A DNA stretch of 6,545 bases from JAABSQ01 sp041642315 (GTDB lineage: Bacteria; Desulfobacterota; Desulfobacteria; Desulfobacterales; Desulfococcaceae), in assembly GCA_041642315.1 (NCBI GenBank), contig JBEPWQ010000221.1, positions 1 to 6,545 on the forward strand, given 5' to 3'. Both the position numbers and the translations under genes were made by a program. The notes beneath the pieces were generated by a model. The model was not told where the DNA came from and did no database searches. It was given only the letters and a program-made list of their open reading frames with translations. How positions within the stretch are numbered: the first letter of the stretch is position 1; each line of letters begins with the position of its first letter. Of this stretch, positions 6,167 through 6,545 are shown piece by piece.

Positions 6167-6545
6167 ACACCGGCTCCTGGATAACTTCATAGGTGAGGCA
6201 GACCAGGTGTTCGCCCAGCCGCTGCATCTCCTTGAGCGCCAGTTCCATGGAAATTTCCGGGGTGAAGAGGGAAATGCCGTAGCCGAAGATCTTGGGCGAA
6301 ATCGTGACGATGATCTCATCGATCAGATTTTCTTCGGCAAACAGGGAATTGACCAGCGCCCCGCCCGCCAGAATCACCTCCGAAAACCCCTCCCGCTCCA
6401 GGTCCTTCAGAATGGCTTTGGGCGGCGCATCGGTGAAAACCAGATTGTCCCACCGGGACACCCGGCGCTTGTCCCGGGTCATGATAATGTTCTTGCGATC
6501 CGGAAGCGGAAAGCCGATGGTGTCGAAGGTTTTGGACCCCATGAT
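6165..6545 (-). CDS. Dihydrofolate reductase / RibD C-terminal-domain family reductase, 5'-truncated
   Basis: Predicted cytosolic NAD(P)H-dependent reductase of the DHFR fold. The gene enters from beyond the right edge: the codon before the first visible ATG (6542) is Ile, and IMGSKTFDTIG aligns with the internal DHFR motif MGRKTxxSIG, so the ATG is not the start and the N-terminal substrate-binding strand is missing. 126 residues are visible. The adjoining PLPDRKNIIMTRD matches the cofactor-binding region of DHFR. The later AGGALVNSLFAEENLIDEII and ISPKIFGYGISLF are more typical of the RibD C-terminal reductase (riboflavin pathway) and of stand-alone 'dihydrofolate reductase family' proteins. 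Whether the substrate is dihydrofolate, a pyrimidine intermediate or something else cannot be decided. The stop is TAA at 6165-6167, with 148 bases before the next gene, so shared transcription with it is uncertain. Confidence 0.85.
   Translation of the reverse strand: MMGSKTFDTIGFPLPDRKNIIMTRDKRRVSRWDNLVFTDAPPKAILKDLEREGFSEVILAGGALVNSLFAEENLIDEIIVTISPKIFGYGISLFTPEISMELALKEMQRLGEHLVCLTYEVIQEPV

Noticed and set aside
5393..6184. Long + strand open frame antisense to the cysteine-rich gene
   Set aside because: The opposite strand has paired cysteine motifs, charged helices and gene coupling; the + frame gives a Pro/Val/Asp-rich product typical of a shadow frame.
6017..6319. N-terminal extension of the cysteine-rich protein into the reductase gene
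   Set aside because: The extension is Arg/Ser/Pro-rich, out of frame with the well-supported reductase, and overlaps it by 155 bases.

Overview
The window is a moderately GC-rich bacterial segment in which everything recognisable is protein-coding. The left three quarters hold the 3' portion of a very large type I polyketide/fatty-acid megasynthase gene on the + strand. The right quarter holds three smaller genes on the - strand, so the two blocks converge on a 243-base gap. The PUFA-synthase-like megasynthase, an 8-cysteine YkgJ-like protein and a short conserved-looking partner protein suggest a Desulfobacterota (deltaproteobacterial) genome. This is inference from gene style, not from a marker gene.

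Positions 1-4881 (+): the visible domain order is acyltransferase (C-terminal half) - Ala/Pro-rich linker with a helical segment - three tandem acyl carrier proteins - ketoreductase (structural plus catalytic halves) - hotdog-fold dehydratase. This is the order after the ketosynthase in PfaA-type subunits of PUFA ('secondary lipid') synthases. The visible catalytic residues all look intact. The ketosynthase and the acyltransferase serine motif must lie upstream of the window. The gene ends at 4881 with no further + strand gene, so it is the last gene of its transcription unit inside this window.

Positions 4882-5124: convergent intergenic gap with two GC-rich hairpins and no convincing gene.

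Positions 5125-6545 (-), in transcription order: (i) a 5'-truncated dihydrofolate-reductase/RibD-C-like reductase (to 6165); (ii) a 148-base gap with a consensus-like promoter and a small hairpin; (iii) a 210-residue cysteine-rich YkgJ-like putative metal-binding protein (6016-5384); (iv) an 89-residue protein of unknown function (5394-5125) whose start overlaps the end of (iii) by 11 bases, which suggests translational coupling.

The megasynthase would extend and process acyl chains on its triple carrier array: malonyl loading, then beta-keto reduction, then dehydration. No enoyl reductase is visible here. Nothing in the sequence ties the three - strand genes to that pathway. I found no RNA genes, CRISPR arrays, insertion sequences or attachment sites.
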